This document shows, piece after piece, positions 24,132 through 31,740 of a stretch of 64,000 bases of DNA. Position 1 is the stretch's first letter. Every line of letters begins with the position of its first letter. This DNA is from Oscillospiraceae bacterium. Its GTDB lineage: Bacteria; Bacillota; Clostridia; Oscillospirales; Ruminococcaceae. The notes below the pieces were generated by a model. It was given only the letters and a program-made list of their open reading frames with translations, had not been told where the DNA came from and did not search any database. Made by a program: the position numbers and the translations under genes. The stretch is from assembly GCA_014799385.1 (NCBI GenBank), contig JAAVIC010000013.1, forward strand, positions 1 to 64,000. Reading direction: 5' to 3'.

Positions 24132-26330
24132 TTACTTTATATAATTGAAAATGCTGTTCGGAACTACCGAGCTTGACATCTGCAAGCACGCGTTATACAT
24201 TGCCTCATAGGTTTTCCACAGCGTGATTTCCTTTTTCGCGTCCGTAACCTCGAGGTCGTTCTGACGCTCGCTGAGGTTCTCGGAGCGGGTGGTGATACGC
24301 GTGAGATTGAAGTCGATAAATTCTTCGTTGCAGCCCATATCCGCAATCTCAGCCAACAGACCTTCCTTTGCTACGGCGATTCTGTCGAGGCAGCCGTTCG
24401 CGTAAGCAATATCGCCGTTGCGGAGCGCTCTCGCAGCGTCCAATGTAAGCTGAATGTAGTTGTTCGAGTAGATTCTCTCACGCTCGACAACAGATTTTCC
24501 CGAATCGATGGAATTAGACAAAATCACCGCCGTATCTCCAGCAGTAACCTTGCCGTCAGCCGCAACAGTCGGAGCGCCCGTACCGAACGCGTCCTCCAGA
24601 GCCTTGTTGATATTCGCGATAGTCGCGTTATTATCCGCGCCGCCTGCGAACTCTATATCTCTTACGGAAGTGCCGTACATTACTTTGAGCTTATATGTTG
24701 TACCCTCACTAATGCTGTTTGTATCAATGGAGTAAGTAGGGAAGCTCGATACGGAAACGGAATTGTTGTCGCTTGTCTTTGCAATCGAAACAGAAGTTCC
24801 GTCCGCCAACGAGATAGTACCCGCCTTGTCGCCGTCCTTTGAAACATCAAAAGTCATTCCCGTGAAAGCGTCGCTTGCTTGCAATGCTGCCTTGATATTT
24901 GCTGCTGTCACGTCCACGTCTGCGCCCGCCGTAAACTCTATATCCGCAGACTTTCCGTTGACTGTTGCGCGGAGTGTGTACTTTTCGCCGTCTTTCAAAG
25001 CCTTGAGGTTGATCTTGTCCTGTGATGTGGAACTTATGGATACGGTGTTTCCGACTGTATCCCCCGCAGGGTCATGAACTATAACGTCCACGTTTTTTCC
25101 CTCTGCGGAAATGATACCCTTCGTGATTCCCGACTTGGAAACGGAAACCTCGCCCGCACCAAATGCAGCGTCCAGCGCGCTTTGAATACTCTCAATCGTC
25201 AGCTTGTCGCGTTCTTCGGCATCGCTTTCCGTACCTGCAACAAAGCTGATGGTCTTTTTCGTGTCGCCTACGGTAACATCAAGCGTGTAGGTCTGACCCT
25301 CTGCCAGAGACTCGACATTCACCTTAAACTTGTTGGTATATCCCGAATCGTTATCTATAACCGCCTTGCTGGTGCGTTTTGCGTATTCGTTGTTTACCAC
25401 ACTGCAAATGCCGCCCTCAACGGGGGTGAAGTTGCCGTTGTCATAATCGGCAAGATAAATCACGCCCTGTTCGTCCATATGCGGAACAGGCAGACCGTAA
25501 GCCTTTGTCTTGGCAAACTCCTTGTCCAGCTCTGCGTTTATCTGATCCATTTTTTCGGTGTTGGTATCACCGTTGCACACGAAATTGATCGTCTTTTTGA
25601 CGTTGCCCGCGTATACGTCCAGGCTGTATGTTCTGTTCTTCTGAATACTCGAAAGGTCGATATCCGCCACACCGTATTCCGCGCCGCAACCCGAAACCTT
25701 TGCTCCATTGAACGAAATACGCAGCACGGACGCTTCATCGGTTTCGTGGCTGCTCTGGTTGGTGACCATTCCCAGTCCGATATCGAGGTTAACGTTCGCA
25801 GAATAGGGAAATTCCTTGTAATCGTTCATCGCGTTCACCGGGATTCCGTGATATGTAACCGTAGCGGGATAGCCCGTTGAGTCATCGAGAATCGCAAACG
25901 GCATCGAGTCATTGCTCTCGCCGCCGAAAATTACGCGCCCCGCGGAATCGGTGTTGAAAATCGCGCAAAGCTCACGTGCGCTGGTCTCCAACTGCTGCGC
26001 ATAAATATTGTAATCCACAATATCCTTAGTGGTATTGCAAGCCGCAACGATAGTTTCGCTTATCTGCGCCATCTTCTCGGATACCTGCAACAGCGAGGTT
26101 TCCGCCTCGGTGTAGAACTCGTTCGCGGTCTTGAGGTTTTCGGTGTACTGCTCGTTGTAGTAAAGCGACTTGCGCACGGTAAGCGCCTTAGCCGCCGCCA
26201 ACGGAGACTCCGAAGCGCGAGAGAAGCGTCTGTTTGTGGTAATCCGATGCTCGGTCGCATTTTTAAGACTAAGTATACGGTTCAAATCGCGGTTATATCC
26301 GCGTAAAATAGTAGAATTTGTAATTCTCAT
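24132..26330 (-). CDS. flgL: Hook-filament junction protein FlgL with four extra repeat domains
   Basis: 732 residues against about 300 for ordinary FlgL. Conserved ends are present: N-terminal MRITNSTILRGYNRDLNRIL and SESPLAAAKAL; C-terminal helix including NLSERQNDLEVTDAKKEITLW. Between them sit four related modules at about residues 227-330, 340-440, 440-535 and 538-610. Each opens like EGQTYTLDVTVGDTKKTISF and ends with a stretch pairing as a second strand (for example AANIKAAL or IANINKALEDAFG). They should be surface domains on the junction. A tandem pair of structured leader repeats precedes the start. It follows flgK. Confidence 0.9.
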   Translation of the reverse strand: MRITNSTILRGYNRDLNRILSLKNATEHRITTNRRFSRASESPLAAAKALTVRKSLYYNEQYTENLKTANEFYTEAETSLLQVSEKMAQISETIVAACNTTKDIVDYNIYAQQLETSARELCAIFNTDSAGRVIFGGESNDSMPFAILDDSTGYPATVTYHGIPVNAMNDYKEFPYSANVNLDIGLGMVTNQSSHETDEASVLRISFNGAKVSGCGAEYGVADIDLSSIQKNRTYSLDVYAGNVKKTINFVCNGDTNTEKMDQINAELDKEFAKTKAYGLPVPHMDEQGVIYLADYDNGNFTPVEGGICSVVNNEYAKRTSKAVIDNDSGYTNKFKVNVESLAEGQTYTLDVTVGDTKKTISFVAGTESDAEERDKLTIESIQSALDAAFGAGEVSVSKSGITKGIISAEGKNVDVIVHDPAGDTVGNTVSISSTSQDKINLKALKDGEKYTLRATVNGKSADIEFTAGADVDVTAANIKAALQASDAFTGMTFDVSKDGDKAGTISLADGTSVSIAKTSDNNSVSVSSFPTYSIDTNSISEGTTYKLKVMYGTSVRDIEFAGGADNNATIANINKALEDAFGTGAPTVAADGKVTAGDTAVILSNSIDSGKSVVERERIYSNNYIQLTLDAARALRNGDIAYANGCLDRIAVAKEGLLAEIADMGCNEEFIDFNLTRITTRSENLSERQNDLEVTDAKKEITLWKTYEAMYNACLQMSSSVVPNSIFNYIK

Positions 26331-26352
26331 AAGTTACCCCTTATTTCAATTT

Positions 26353-26452
26353 GAAATTCGCGAAACGTCTCACTCCGCTGCGCTCCGTTCGCCTAGCCGA
26401 GCCGCCTTGCCTCCGCTTCACTGCGGCAAGGCATCTCGCTTTCGCAAATTTC
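26353..26452 (-). repeat. Leader repeat proximal to flgL
   Basis: In gene sense the closing stem is GAAATTTGCGAAAG / GTTTCGCGAATTTC, ending 22 nt before the flgL ATG. Inner hairpins: CCTTGCCGCAG pairing with GCGGAGGCAAGG, and an imperfect GGAGC-centred stem. AAATTGAAATAAGGGG follows. It is one of two near-identical tandem copies. Confidence 0.8.
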
Positions 26453-26464
26453 TTATTTCAATTT

Positions 26465-26565
26465 GAAATTCGCGAAACATATCACTCCGCTGCGCTCCGT
26501 TCGCCTAGCCGAGCCGCCTTGCCTCCGCTTCACTGCGGCAAGGCGGCTCGCTTTCGCGAATTTCC
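26465..26565 (-). repeat. Leader repeat distal to flgL
   Basis: Second tandem copy; the repeat unit is about 112 bp. In gene sense the closing stem is GAAATTCGCGAAAG / GTTTCGCGAATTTC. It differs from the proximal copy at only about ten positions, so the duplication is recent. Its AAATTGAAATAAG tail leads directly into the proximal copy, not into a start codon. Confidence 0.8.
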
Positions 26566-26590
26566 TTAGATACCATAACGATGATTTAAG

Positions 26591-28141
26591 TTATAACCCC
26601 ACTCTTCCGGTGCCGTTGATGAGCTTGTCAAGCAAATCGTCCAGCGCCGTTACCAGACGCGAGGAAGCGTTATACCACTTCTGATAGTTCAGCATATTTA
26701 TGCCCTCTTCGTCAATCTGCACCGCCGAAATGTCATCGCGAGCGTCCAACAGTCCGTCCACGGTATTTATAGCCGTATCGTTGCGCCCCGACTCATATTG
26801 GATTTTCTGCCCCAGACGATTGGAGATAAACGAAATATATTCGTTAATGCTGCCCTCGAAATCGTGAGCGTTGCCGAACTTGATATTGCTGTTATCAAAC
26901 TGCGAAATGAGGTACAGAACATTAGTATTCTGCAGCGTAACCTTGCCGTTTATTACTTGCTCTTTCTGGTCGTAACCATAAACGTAAAGTCCCGTTTCAT
27001 CATCGAGCTTGCGCACCTTTCCAATCATTGTCGGGTCTTCCTGCCACGCTTTCGACACGCGGATATTTCCCGCCGTGATGAGCGCGTCCTCGGTTGCCGG
27101 CTCGAACATCTTGCGGAAATCGTCAAACTCCGCGCCGTTCGCCTCGTTAAACGTCTTGGCAATCGTCCGTGCGAACTCGTTTATTGCCGAACGGAAATAC
27201 GCGATTCCGTATTCGCTGTTCTGATGTCCCGTAGCGTAAACGCCGTTTCCGTTAATCATATCGAAATAAGCCTTCAGCGAACCTGACTGCAAATTCAAAT
27301 CGTGACCGCTTTCAAATCCGAGAATTGCCTGACCGTAATTGTTATAATCCTTCATTATAAGGCGGTTCGTCTTGTTCGCCTCTCCATCGAGAACCGTAAC
27401 TCCGCCCATCTTTATGGAGTATGAGCCGTCATTGAAGTGCTGCACCTCGATATTTCCGTAAGTCGCAAGCTCATCGATATAAAGATTCATCTGGTCGTTC
27501 AGCTCGTTGGGACCGTATTCATCGGGATAGTGGAACTTCTCCTTGACGATTTTCTGATTCAGCGTATTCATCTCATCGAGGAGCTTGTTCACATAGTCCA
27601 CGGTATCTTGAAGTTCCGCCACATAGGTATCCTCAACCTGCTTGAGTTCTGTGTCGTAAGTATTTAATAACTGGCAAAGATTCACTGCGGAATTTACGCA
27701 GATAATCGCCACATCCTTGGAGTCGGGCTTTTTACCCGAATAATCCTGGAGAGCGTTGAAGAACTGCTGCGTGTAATACTGCAAGCCGTCCGATTCAAAG
27801 TTATCGAGAATATCCTCTATATCGGTAAGGATTCCGACCTTTGTTTCGGTTTCCGCCTCAACCGCAACGTTCTCGCGGTAACGCTTATCAATGAACTGAT
27901 CGCGGATCTGCGACACGCCGTAAGCGTTTACGCCCTGACCCGCCATACAGAGCTGGCTGCGCTTGGAAGTCCAGTTCGGGTCGCCCTGGGCGGAGATATA
28001 ATCCGCGTACAAATCAACTCTCTGCCGCGTGTAACCCGGCGTATTGATATTGGAAACGTTGTTTCCGGTAATGTCGATATTTTTCTGCGCGATTTGCAGC
28101 GTGCGCTTTTGGACTTCAAATCCCATAAATGTAGGTCGCAT
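26591..28141 (-). CDS. flgK: Flagellar hook-associated protein FlgK
   Basis: 516 residues. FlgK forms the first hook-filament junction layer. The N-terminal D0 region is canonical (FMGFEVQKRTLQIAQKNID, then NNVSNINTPGYTRQRVD). The C-terminal SAVQIDEEGINMLNYQKWY and SRLVTALDDLLDKLING match the closing helix. AGGAGG precedes the ATG. It sits 8 nt after flgN and is followed by flgL with the tandem leader repeats between them. Confidence 0.96.
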   Translation of the reverse strand: MRPTFMGFEVQKRTLQIAQKNIDITGNNVSNINTPGYTRQRVDLYADYISAQGDPNWTSKRSQLCMAGQGVNAYGVSQIRDQFIDKRYRENVAVEAETETKVGILTDIEDILDNFESDGLQYYTQQFFNALQDYSGKKPDSKDVAIICVNSAVNLCQLLNTYDTELKQVEDTYVAELQDTVDYVNKLLDEMNTLNQKIVKEKFHYPDEYGPNELNDQMNLYIDELATYGNIEVQHFNDGSYSIKMGGVTVLDGEANKTNRLIMKDYNNYGQAILGFESGHDLNLQSGSLKAYFDMINGNGVYATGHQNSEYGIAYFRSAINEFARTIAKTFNEANGAEFDDFRKMFEPATEDALITAGNIRVSKAWQEDPTMIGKVRKLDDETGLYVYGYDQKEQVINGKVTLQNTNVLYLISQFDNSNIKFGNAHDFEGSINEYISFISNRLGQKIQYESGRNDTAINTVDGLLDARDDISAVQIDEEGINMLNYQKWYNASSRLVTALDDLLDKLINGTGRVGL

Positions 28142-28149
28142 ATTTCCTC

Positions 28150-28641
28150 CTAAATGTGCTTAAACGCTTTTGCGGCGGATTGTCCCCCCGCGACCTTTGA
28201 CGCGTTTTTATTGTAAGTTTCCGGCTTGTCGATGATCCCGGCGCGGGCGACAAGCTCCTTTTGATTATCAAGTTTTCGCTTGACCATCTCTGTGGTTTCC
28301 GCGTTCAGATTGGTGATATTTTCCACAAGCTCGGTAAGCTGCCCACTGAGCATTTTGATTTTCGCGCGATACTCCTCGGGTGACATCTCGGCAAGCTCGG
28401 AAAGCCGCTTATCCTCGATACCAAGCCCACGAAACAGCTCCAGCCGCTTATCTTCGAGAGACTTGCTTTTCATCAGGAACGCTTGTTCATCGTTAAGCGA
28501 GTCGGTAAGCCAATCCAGATCGTCCGCGATGATTTTGGAGTGTTTTTTCAGCAGAAACACATACAAATCGCGGTAGAAATCCACGTCTATCTCCAGACAC
28601 CGCATAACGGCTCGCGCCGTAATCTCGTCCATAAGCTCCAC
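28150..28641 (-). CDS. flgN: Flagellar chaperone FlgN
   Basis: 163 residues, starting at GTG with GGGGTGA upstream. All-helical, with a long amphipathic segment (LRRLSELAEMSPEEYRAK region) and a C-terminal helix (LVENITNLNAETTEMVKRKL) followed by a flexible tail, as in FlgN proteins that escort FlgK and FlgL. It lies 4 nt after flgM and 8 nt before flgK, the normal operon position (yvyG in Bacillus). The assignment rests on fold, length and position. Confidence 0.85.
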   Translation of the reverse strand: MELMDEITARAVMRCLEIDVDFYRDLYVFLLKKHSKIIADDLDWLTDSLNDEQAFLMKSKSLEDKRLELFRGLGIEDKRLSELAEMSPEEYRAKIKMLSGQLTELVENITNLNAETTEMVKRKLDNQKELVARAGIIDKPETYNKNASKVAGGQSAAKAFKHI

Positions 28642-28645
28642 AAAA

Positions 28646-28909
28646 TCACCCCATGAAAATCATAGCCGCGATAACGCTGCTGTCGATGCCGCTTTGCGCC
28701 GTTTCGCCCGCCTCAAGAAGCTCCCTGGGGGCAGCGTCCGCGCGTACTTCCTGCGCGATCGCGGCTTTTTCCGCGTCAATCAGTGCGGAAAACCCGAATT
28801 CAACTCTGTCGGTATTTTTAGGCGATGCGGCAACATTGGATTTTTTTGTTGTACCAACCTTATTGTTCTTATAAGCGGGGATAATTCCGCCGATACGTTT
28901 AATCTCCAT
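28646..28909 (-). CDS. flgM: Anti-sigma-28 factor FlgM
   Basis: 87 residues. The N-terminus (MEIKRIGGIIPAYKNNK) and central NTDRVEFGFSALIDAEKAAI match the weakly conserved FlgM pattern (MKI...I.....Y....., then DKVEIS..A). FlgM binds SigD (sigma-28) until the hook is finished. It heads the late flagellar operon and is itself preceded by a SigD-type promoter, giving the usual feedback loop. It has GGTGGTGG upstream. Divergent sequence keeps the confidence moderate. Confidence 0.8.
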   Translation of the reverse strand: MEIKRIGGIIPAYKNNKVGTTKKSNVAASPKNTDRVEFGFSALIDAEKAAIAQEVRADAAPRELLEAGETAQSGIDSSVIAAMIFMG

Positions 28910-28973
28910 AATGCCACCACCTTACAGTTATTTGTCATTGATTGATAGCTCTGCACACTATCCACTGTATATA

Positions 28974-29000
28974 TTATCGTCCGAAATTTGAAAAACTTTA
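28974..29000 (-). promoter_or_regulatory. SigD (sigma-28) type promoter of the flagellar operon
   Basis: Minus strand: TAAA (28997-29000), 15 bp, GACGATAA (28974-28981). This fits the Bacillus/Clostridia SigD consensus TAAA-N15-GCCGATAT in spacing and in most bases. It lies 65 nt before flgM. A sigma-28 gene is not in the window. Confidence 0.75.
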
Positions 29001-29031
29001 GCGCATTTACGAATTTTGACGATTTTTTTTA

Positions 29032-29203
29032 GGCAATACCGCACAATTATTGTCGTACGATTGCGTTAAGCAAATTTTTCGTCAGGTTGCCGAAAACGAC
29101 GCAGGAATACTGTCGTATTTCAAGGAGTTTTTGGCAAAAATGACGGAAAATTTGTAAGCAAGCGTGCGGCAAAAGCGTTAGCCGGTAATTGTGCGGTGTT
29201 GCC
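29032..29203. mobile_element. Candidate miniature inverted-repeat element
   Basis: 172 bp bounded by 18-bp near-perfect inverted repeats: GGCAATACCGCACAATTA (29032-29049) and TAATTGTGCGGTGTTGCC (29186-29203). TTTA flanks both sides (29028-29031 and 29204-29207), consistent with a 4-bp target duplication. There is no coding capacity. It lies between the SigD promoter and the convergently positioned end of a prepilin gene. It would need a transposase elsewhere in the genome. Confidence 0.6.
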
Positions 29204-29250
29204 TTTATAATAATTTTGCGCCCTTGGTTTTCCAAAGGCGCAAAAGCGTT

Positions 29251-30024
29251 TTATAACAATGTTGTTCCGCCGAATCCGATTTTCGCGATGATGTTTCCGT
29301 TCCTGTCTGTGGAGGGCGCGGCAGTACCGCATATCTCGCCGTTCAGCAAAATATTGTCTTCACCACTGAACGTATAATCGCTTGTATCGCTGCCGCCGAG
29401 TCTGTCATAAGAAAACGCGGTATAGTCAACGATTACAGTATCCATTTTCTCAATTTGATTTGTCATAGCGTTGTATTGGGGATTACACGAGATTTTTGCG
29501 TAGTAATATCCATTCTGGTACTCTACTCTCTTCTCGATCTCCATTTTAAGCAGCCGCCCGAACTCGCTTCCGTCATCGGAATCATTTTTTGAGACCACGT
29601 TTGTTATAGATCCGTTTTCGCAGTTGACATATACAACCTTGTTCCCCTCTACCTTTACCTCAATGCACAAGGTGCACGGCGAGGGATAATTATCGTTGGT
29701 AGTCGGAATGCCCGCTCCCAATGACGACGCGTCAAACGGATAATTTCCGTTTGCACCCTTGTAGTATTTTATATACGGAGTTGCGGGGTTATCGCGGAAA
29801 ACCGGCGAAAGCTGCCCCGGATAGGTCATATAACGCGTAAACGCCGATTGAACCGCCACATAGAAATTGGTGGCATTTGTATTCGCCGTTTTCAAACGCG
29901 TTCTCCTGTTGTCTATATTCAGCAGGATAACCGTTGCCATCACCGCCAAAATCGCGATAACGACAATCAGCTCCACCAATGTAAAGCCCTTTTTCCGCTT
30001 CATTTTCTGAAGATATTTTATCAT
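29251..30024 (-). CDS. Type IV prepilin-like protein
   Basis: 257 residues from ATG 30024 (GAGGAGG upstream); longer in-frame starts are unlikely. The class III signal ends KRKKG|FTLVELIVVIAIL with the conserved +5 glutamate, followed by the hydrophobic N-terminal helix. The body has three cysteines (CTLC and others) and no known enzymatic motif. It follows the main pilin gene on the same strand and is separated from it by a hairpin. Minor pilin or pseudopilin is the likely role. Confidence 0.88.
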   Translation of the reverse strand: MIKYLQKMKRKKGFTLVELIVVIAILAVMATVILLNIDNRRTRLKTANTNATNFYVAVQSAFTRYMTYPGQLSPVFRDNPATPYIKYYKGANGNYPFDASSLGAGIPTTNDNYPSPCTLCIEVKVEGNKVVYVNCENGSITNVVSKNDSDDGSEFGRLLKMEIEKRVEYQNGYYYAKISCNPQYNAMTNQIEKMDTVIVDYTAFSYDRLGGSDTSDYTFSGEDNILLNGEICGTAAPSTDRNGNIIAKIGFGGTTLL

Positions 30025-30111
30025 TTTCCCGTACCTCCTCATTTCTCTCAAGACCTTGTTTTTACAAAGCCTCCGCGTTGCAAAAACAAAACCCCGATAA
30101 AATACACATAA

Positions 30112-30141
30112 TTCCTCGGCGGTTTTATCTCCGCCGAGGAA
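30112..30141 (-). terminator. Hairpin after the main pilin gene
   Basis: TTCCTCGGCGG / CCGCCGAGGAA with an 8-nt loop. The tail is AT-rich but lacks a clean T run (AATTATGTG on the minus strand), so it may attenuate rather than stop transcription into the downstream prepilin gene. Confidence 0.55.
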
Positions 30142-30178
30142 TATTGTGTTTAAGCTTTACGCTTTTACGTACATCAGA

Positions 30179-30844
30179 TTAGCCGATGTCTACCTTAGGA
30201 GAAGTACCTACAATGTAGCCATCAGTCGGGCTGATGCCTGCATTCTTGCCATCCCACTCATACGCAGTAGAGTCCCATTCGCCATTAGTACCCAACTTAG
30301 GGAGATTAGTGCCAAGAGTAATAGCAGCGCTTGTATCAGCAGTGTAAGCAAGTGCTACACAGTTCGCATCGCCTCTCAAAGAAGCTGCGATAGAAGCTGT
30401 CTTCATATCGGGGAAACGGTTTGCAAGCTTAGAAGCAAGCAATTTTTCTGCGCTCTTGTTGCCAGAAAGAGTTGTAGAAGTGTCTACAGCACCAGATGCA
30501 GTACCCCACTCAATATCTGTACCATTGCCCTTCTTGAAATTAGCTTTATCAGCAGCAGCTACAGTCCACTTACCGCCGTCTACCTGAATGCTCAGCGTCT
30601 GAGTTACAGAAGCAGAAGACTTCATTCCATAGCCAGCAGTGTCAGCATCGGTCAAGAACTCAGTGATTGTATCTCTGATGCTCTTTGCGGTAGAGTCAGC
30701 AGATGTAACTCTGGACTTGGTAACTACACCCAACAGGGTAGGAACGAGGATCGCAGCAAGTACGCCGATGATAGCGATTACAACGATCAACTCAACGAGC
30801 GTGAAGCCCTTTTTGGCTTTGAGAGCCTGAAGTTTCTTTATCAT
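30179..30844 (-). CDS. Type IV pilin, PilA-like (probable major pilin)
   Basis: 221 residues. The leader KAKKG|FTLVELIVVIAIIGVLAA is a textbook prepilin peptidase site. The mature part starts with the long hydrophobic helix, then a globular domain ending in a PTDGYIVGTSPKVDIG strand. Its synonymous codon choice is noticeably biased to forms such as GCA, GTA, ACT and TCT compared with neighbours, as in highly expressed genes. It has its own strong promoter and a ~190-nt structured leader, supporting the idea that it is the major pilin. A paralogue lies at 31741-32400. Confidence 0.92.
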   Translation of the reverse strand: MIKKLQALKAKKGFTLVELIVVIAIIGVLAAILVPTLLGVVTKSRVTSADSTAKSIRDTITEFLTDADTAGYGMKSSASVTQTLSIQVDGGKWTVAAADKANFKKGNGTDIEWGTASGAVDTSTTLSGNKSAEKLLASKLANRFPDMKTASIAASLRGDANCVALAYTADTSAAITLGTNLPKLGTNGEWDSTAYEWDGKNAGISPTDGYIVGTSPKVDIG

Positions 30845-31031
30845 AGTAAAGACCTCCTAAAAAAATTAATATGTATAGCCCCAACGGGACTATATCCAAT
30901 GGTATTACGGATTGGGCGAACCGCCCGGGTCAGCCGACTTAAACTTCCAACTCGCTTCTCAAACCTTCACCGCTTTTTCGGTATGTTCTCTTGAAGTTTG
31001 TTTTCGGTTTTTATCGTCTTTCCCTTTCCGT
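30845..31031 (-). promoter_or_regulatory. Structured 5' leader of the main pilin gene
   Basis: About 187 nt between the inferred transcription start and the ATG. In gene sense, AAACTTC pairs with GAAGTTT to enclose an ACCG/CGGT hairpin. A GGGCGGTTCGCCC hairpin follows, and ATAGTCCCGTTGGGGCTAT ends just before a T7 run and AGGAGG. I could not match it to a known riboswitch class. It may be a stability or translation-control leader. Confidence 0.5.
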
Positions 31032-31037
31032 GATTTT

Positions 31038-31066
31038 ATTATACTACATCTGTTTTGAAATTGCAA
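31038..31066 (-). promoter_or_regulatory. Promoter of the main pilin gene
   Basis: Minus strand TTGCAA (31061-31066), 17 bp, TATAAT (31038-31043). Confidence 0.75.
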
Positions 31067-31364
31067 GGGGTTTTTTATAAAAAAATTGCCAAAAGTCACA
31101 TTTTTGTTAAAATCACTCCTTTTTGAGAAAAGTTTTTGTGCATTTTAACGAAAATGGAATCGTTTTCACTTATGTAACGCCCGAAATTTTCATAAAACGC
31201 AGAAAAATTTTTTCTTCTGCCCTCAAAAATAGACAAGAAAATTGTGCGCATTCTTTGCAAATCGTATAAAAATATCCTCGATTCGGGAAAAATAATATGA
31301 TATTTTATACCAAAAACACTCCCCAAAAGGAAGCGATTATTTTCGTTTCTCCGTGGAAAGGGGG
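31067..31364. other. AT-rich spacer without a recognisable gene
   Basis: Very AT-rich with runs of A and T. An open frame of 91 codons exists on the minus strand (31096-31371), but it has no ribosome site and overlaps the antitoxin promoter, so I do not call it. I see nothing else here. Confidence 0.5.
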
Positions 31365-31393
31365 TTGACAAATCGGAGATGATGTGCTATAAT
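31365..31393 (+). promoter_or_regulatory. Promoter of the antitoxin RNA, locus 1
   Basis: TTGACA (31365-31370), 17 bp, TATAAT (31388-31393). The surrounding sequence (GGTTGACAAATC and TATAATATAAGTG) is almost the same as in locus 2 at 59311-59339. Confidence 0.85.
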
Positions 31394-31399
31394 ATAAGT

Positions 31400-31481
31400 G
31401 CAATAAAGGTAAAGGCGTTCATAACGTCTGCACAAAATCGAGCGCCCTCCGCAGTCGTCACTTTGCGGAGGGCGCTCTTTT
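31400..31481 (+). ncRNA. Antisense RNA antitoxin, type I locus 1
   Basis: A short RNA of about 80 nt from the promoter just upstream to a strong hairpin (GAGCGCCCTCCGCA / TGCGGAGGGCGCTC, 31440-31477) with TTTT. It contains AAGGCGTTCATAACGTCTGCAC (31412-31433, given here only as the block around GTTCAT and TCTGCAC). On the plus strand this repeats the sequence over the toxin start region (31581-31602), so the RNA can base-pair with the toxin ribosome site and AUG. The two transcripts converge on the hairpin. Confidence 0.75.
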
Positions 31482-31505
31482 GGGATTGTGCGCTAGGCTC
31501 GCCTG

Positions 31506-31592
31506 TTACTTTTTACCGTCGAGCCATTTGCTTATGTAATCAGAGACCACATTAGCCATAACGGTAACAATAAAGGTTATAAGGACATTCAT
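31506..31592 (-). CDS. Type I toxin-like membrane peptide, locus 1
   Basis: 28 residues, ATG at 31592, stop 31506-31508, with AAAGGAGGTG ideally placed. The peptide has one hydrophobic helix (VLITFIVTVMANVV) and a polar end SKWLDGKK. Locus 2 encodes a paralogue ending SKWLDGNE. This size, single helix and WLD tail fit the Fst/Hol-Tox group of small membrane toxins in Firmicutes. The gene has its own promoter and faces a short antisense RNA across a shared hairpin, as in the par locus of plasmid pAD1. It lies in the gap between two pilin genes. Toxicity is inferred. Confidence 0.8.
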   Translation of the reverse strand: MNVLITFIVTVMANVVSDYISKWLDGKK

Positions 31593-31643
31593 CTATCTGC
31601 ACCTCCTTTCGTAAAAACGTCCGGAGTTGTAACCGGCAAGTAC

Positions 31644-31672
31644 ATTATACCACATCCGACAAAGATTGTCAA
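31644..31672 (-). promoter_or_regulatory. Promoter of toxin gene, locus 1
   Basis: Minus strand TTGACA (31667-31672), 17 bp, TATAAT (31644-31649). The leader to the AUG is about 45 nt. Confidence 0.85.
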
Positions 31673-31686
31673 TATCTGCTAGGAAA

Positions 31687-31719
31687 TAAAAAATCTCCCA
31701 AAAAATGGGAGATTTTTTT
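31687..31719. terminator. Terminator of the pilB-pilT-pilin transcript
   Basis: AAAAAATCTCCCA / TGGGAGATTTTTTT, usable on both strands. It lies 22 nt after the pilin gene on the minus strand and insulates the toxin promoter. Confidence 0.85.
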
Positions 31720-31740
31720 GTTAATTTTGTTAATTTAGAA

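Noticed and set aside
29119-29235. Open frames within the inverted-repeat element near 29.1 kb
   Set aside because: Frames read through both terminal repeats on both strands; no start signals.
30845-31031. c-di-GMP riboswitch in the pilin leader
   Set aside because: The start resembles CACG-A-AGGG weakly but the conserved GCAAACC and GACGCAAAGC core is missing.
31096-31371. 91-codon minus-strand frame in the AT-rich gap
   Set aside because: No ribosome site, aromatic/basic composition typical of AT-rich noise, and it overlaps the antitoxin promoter.
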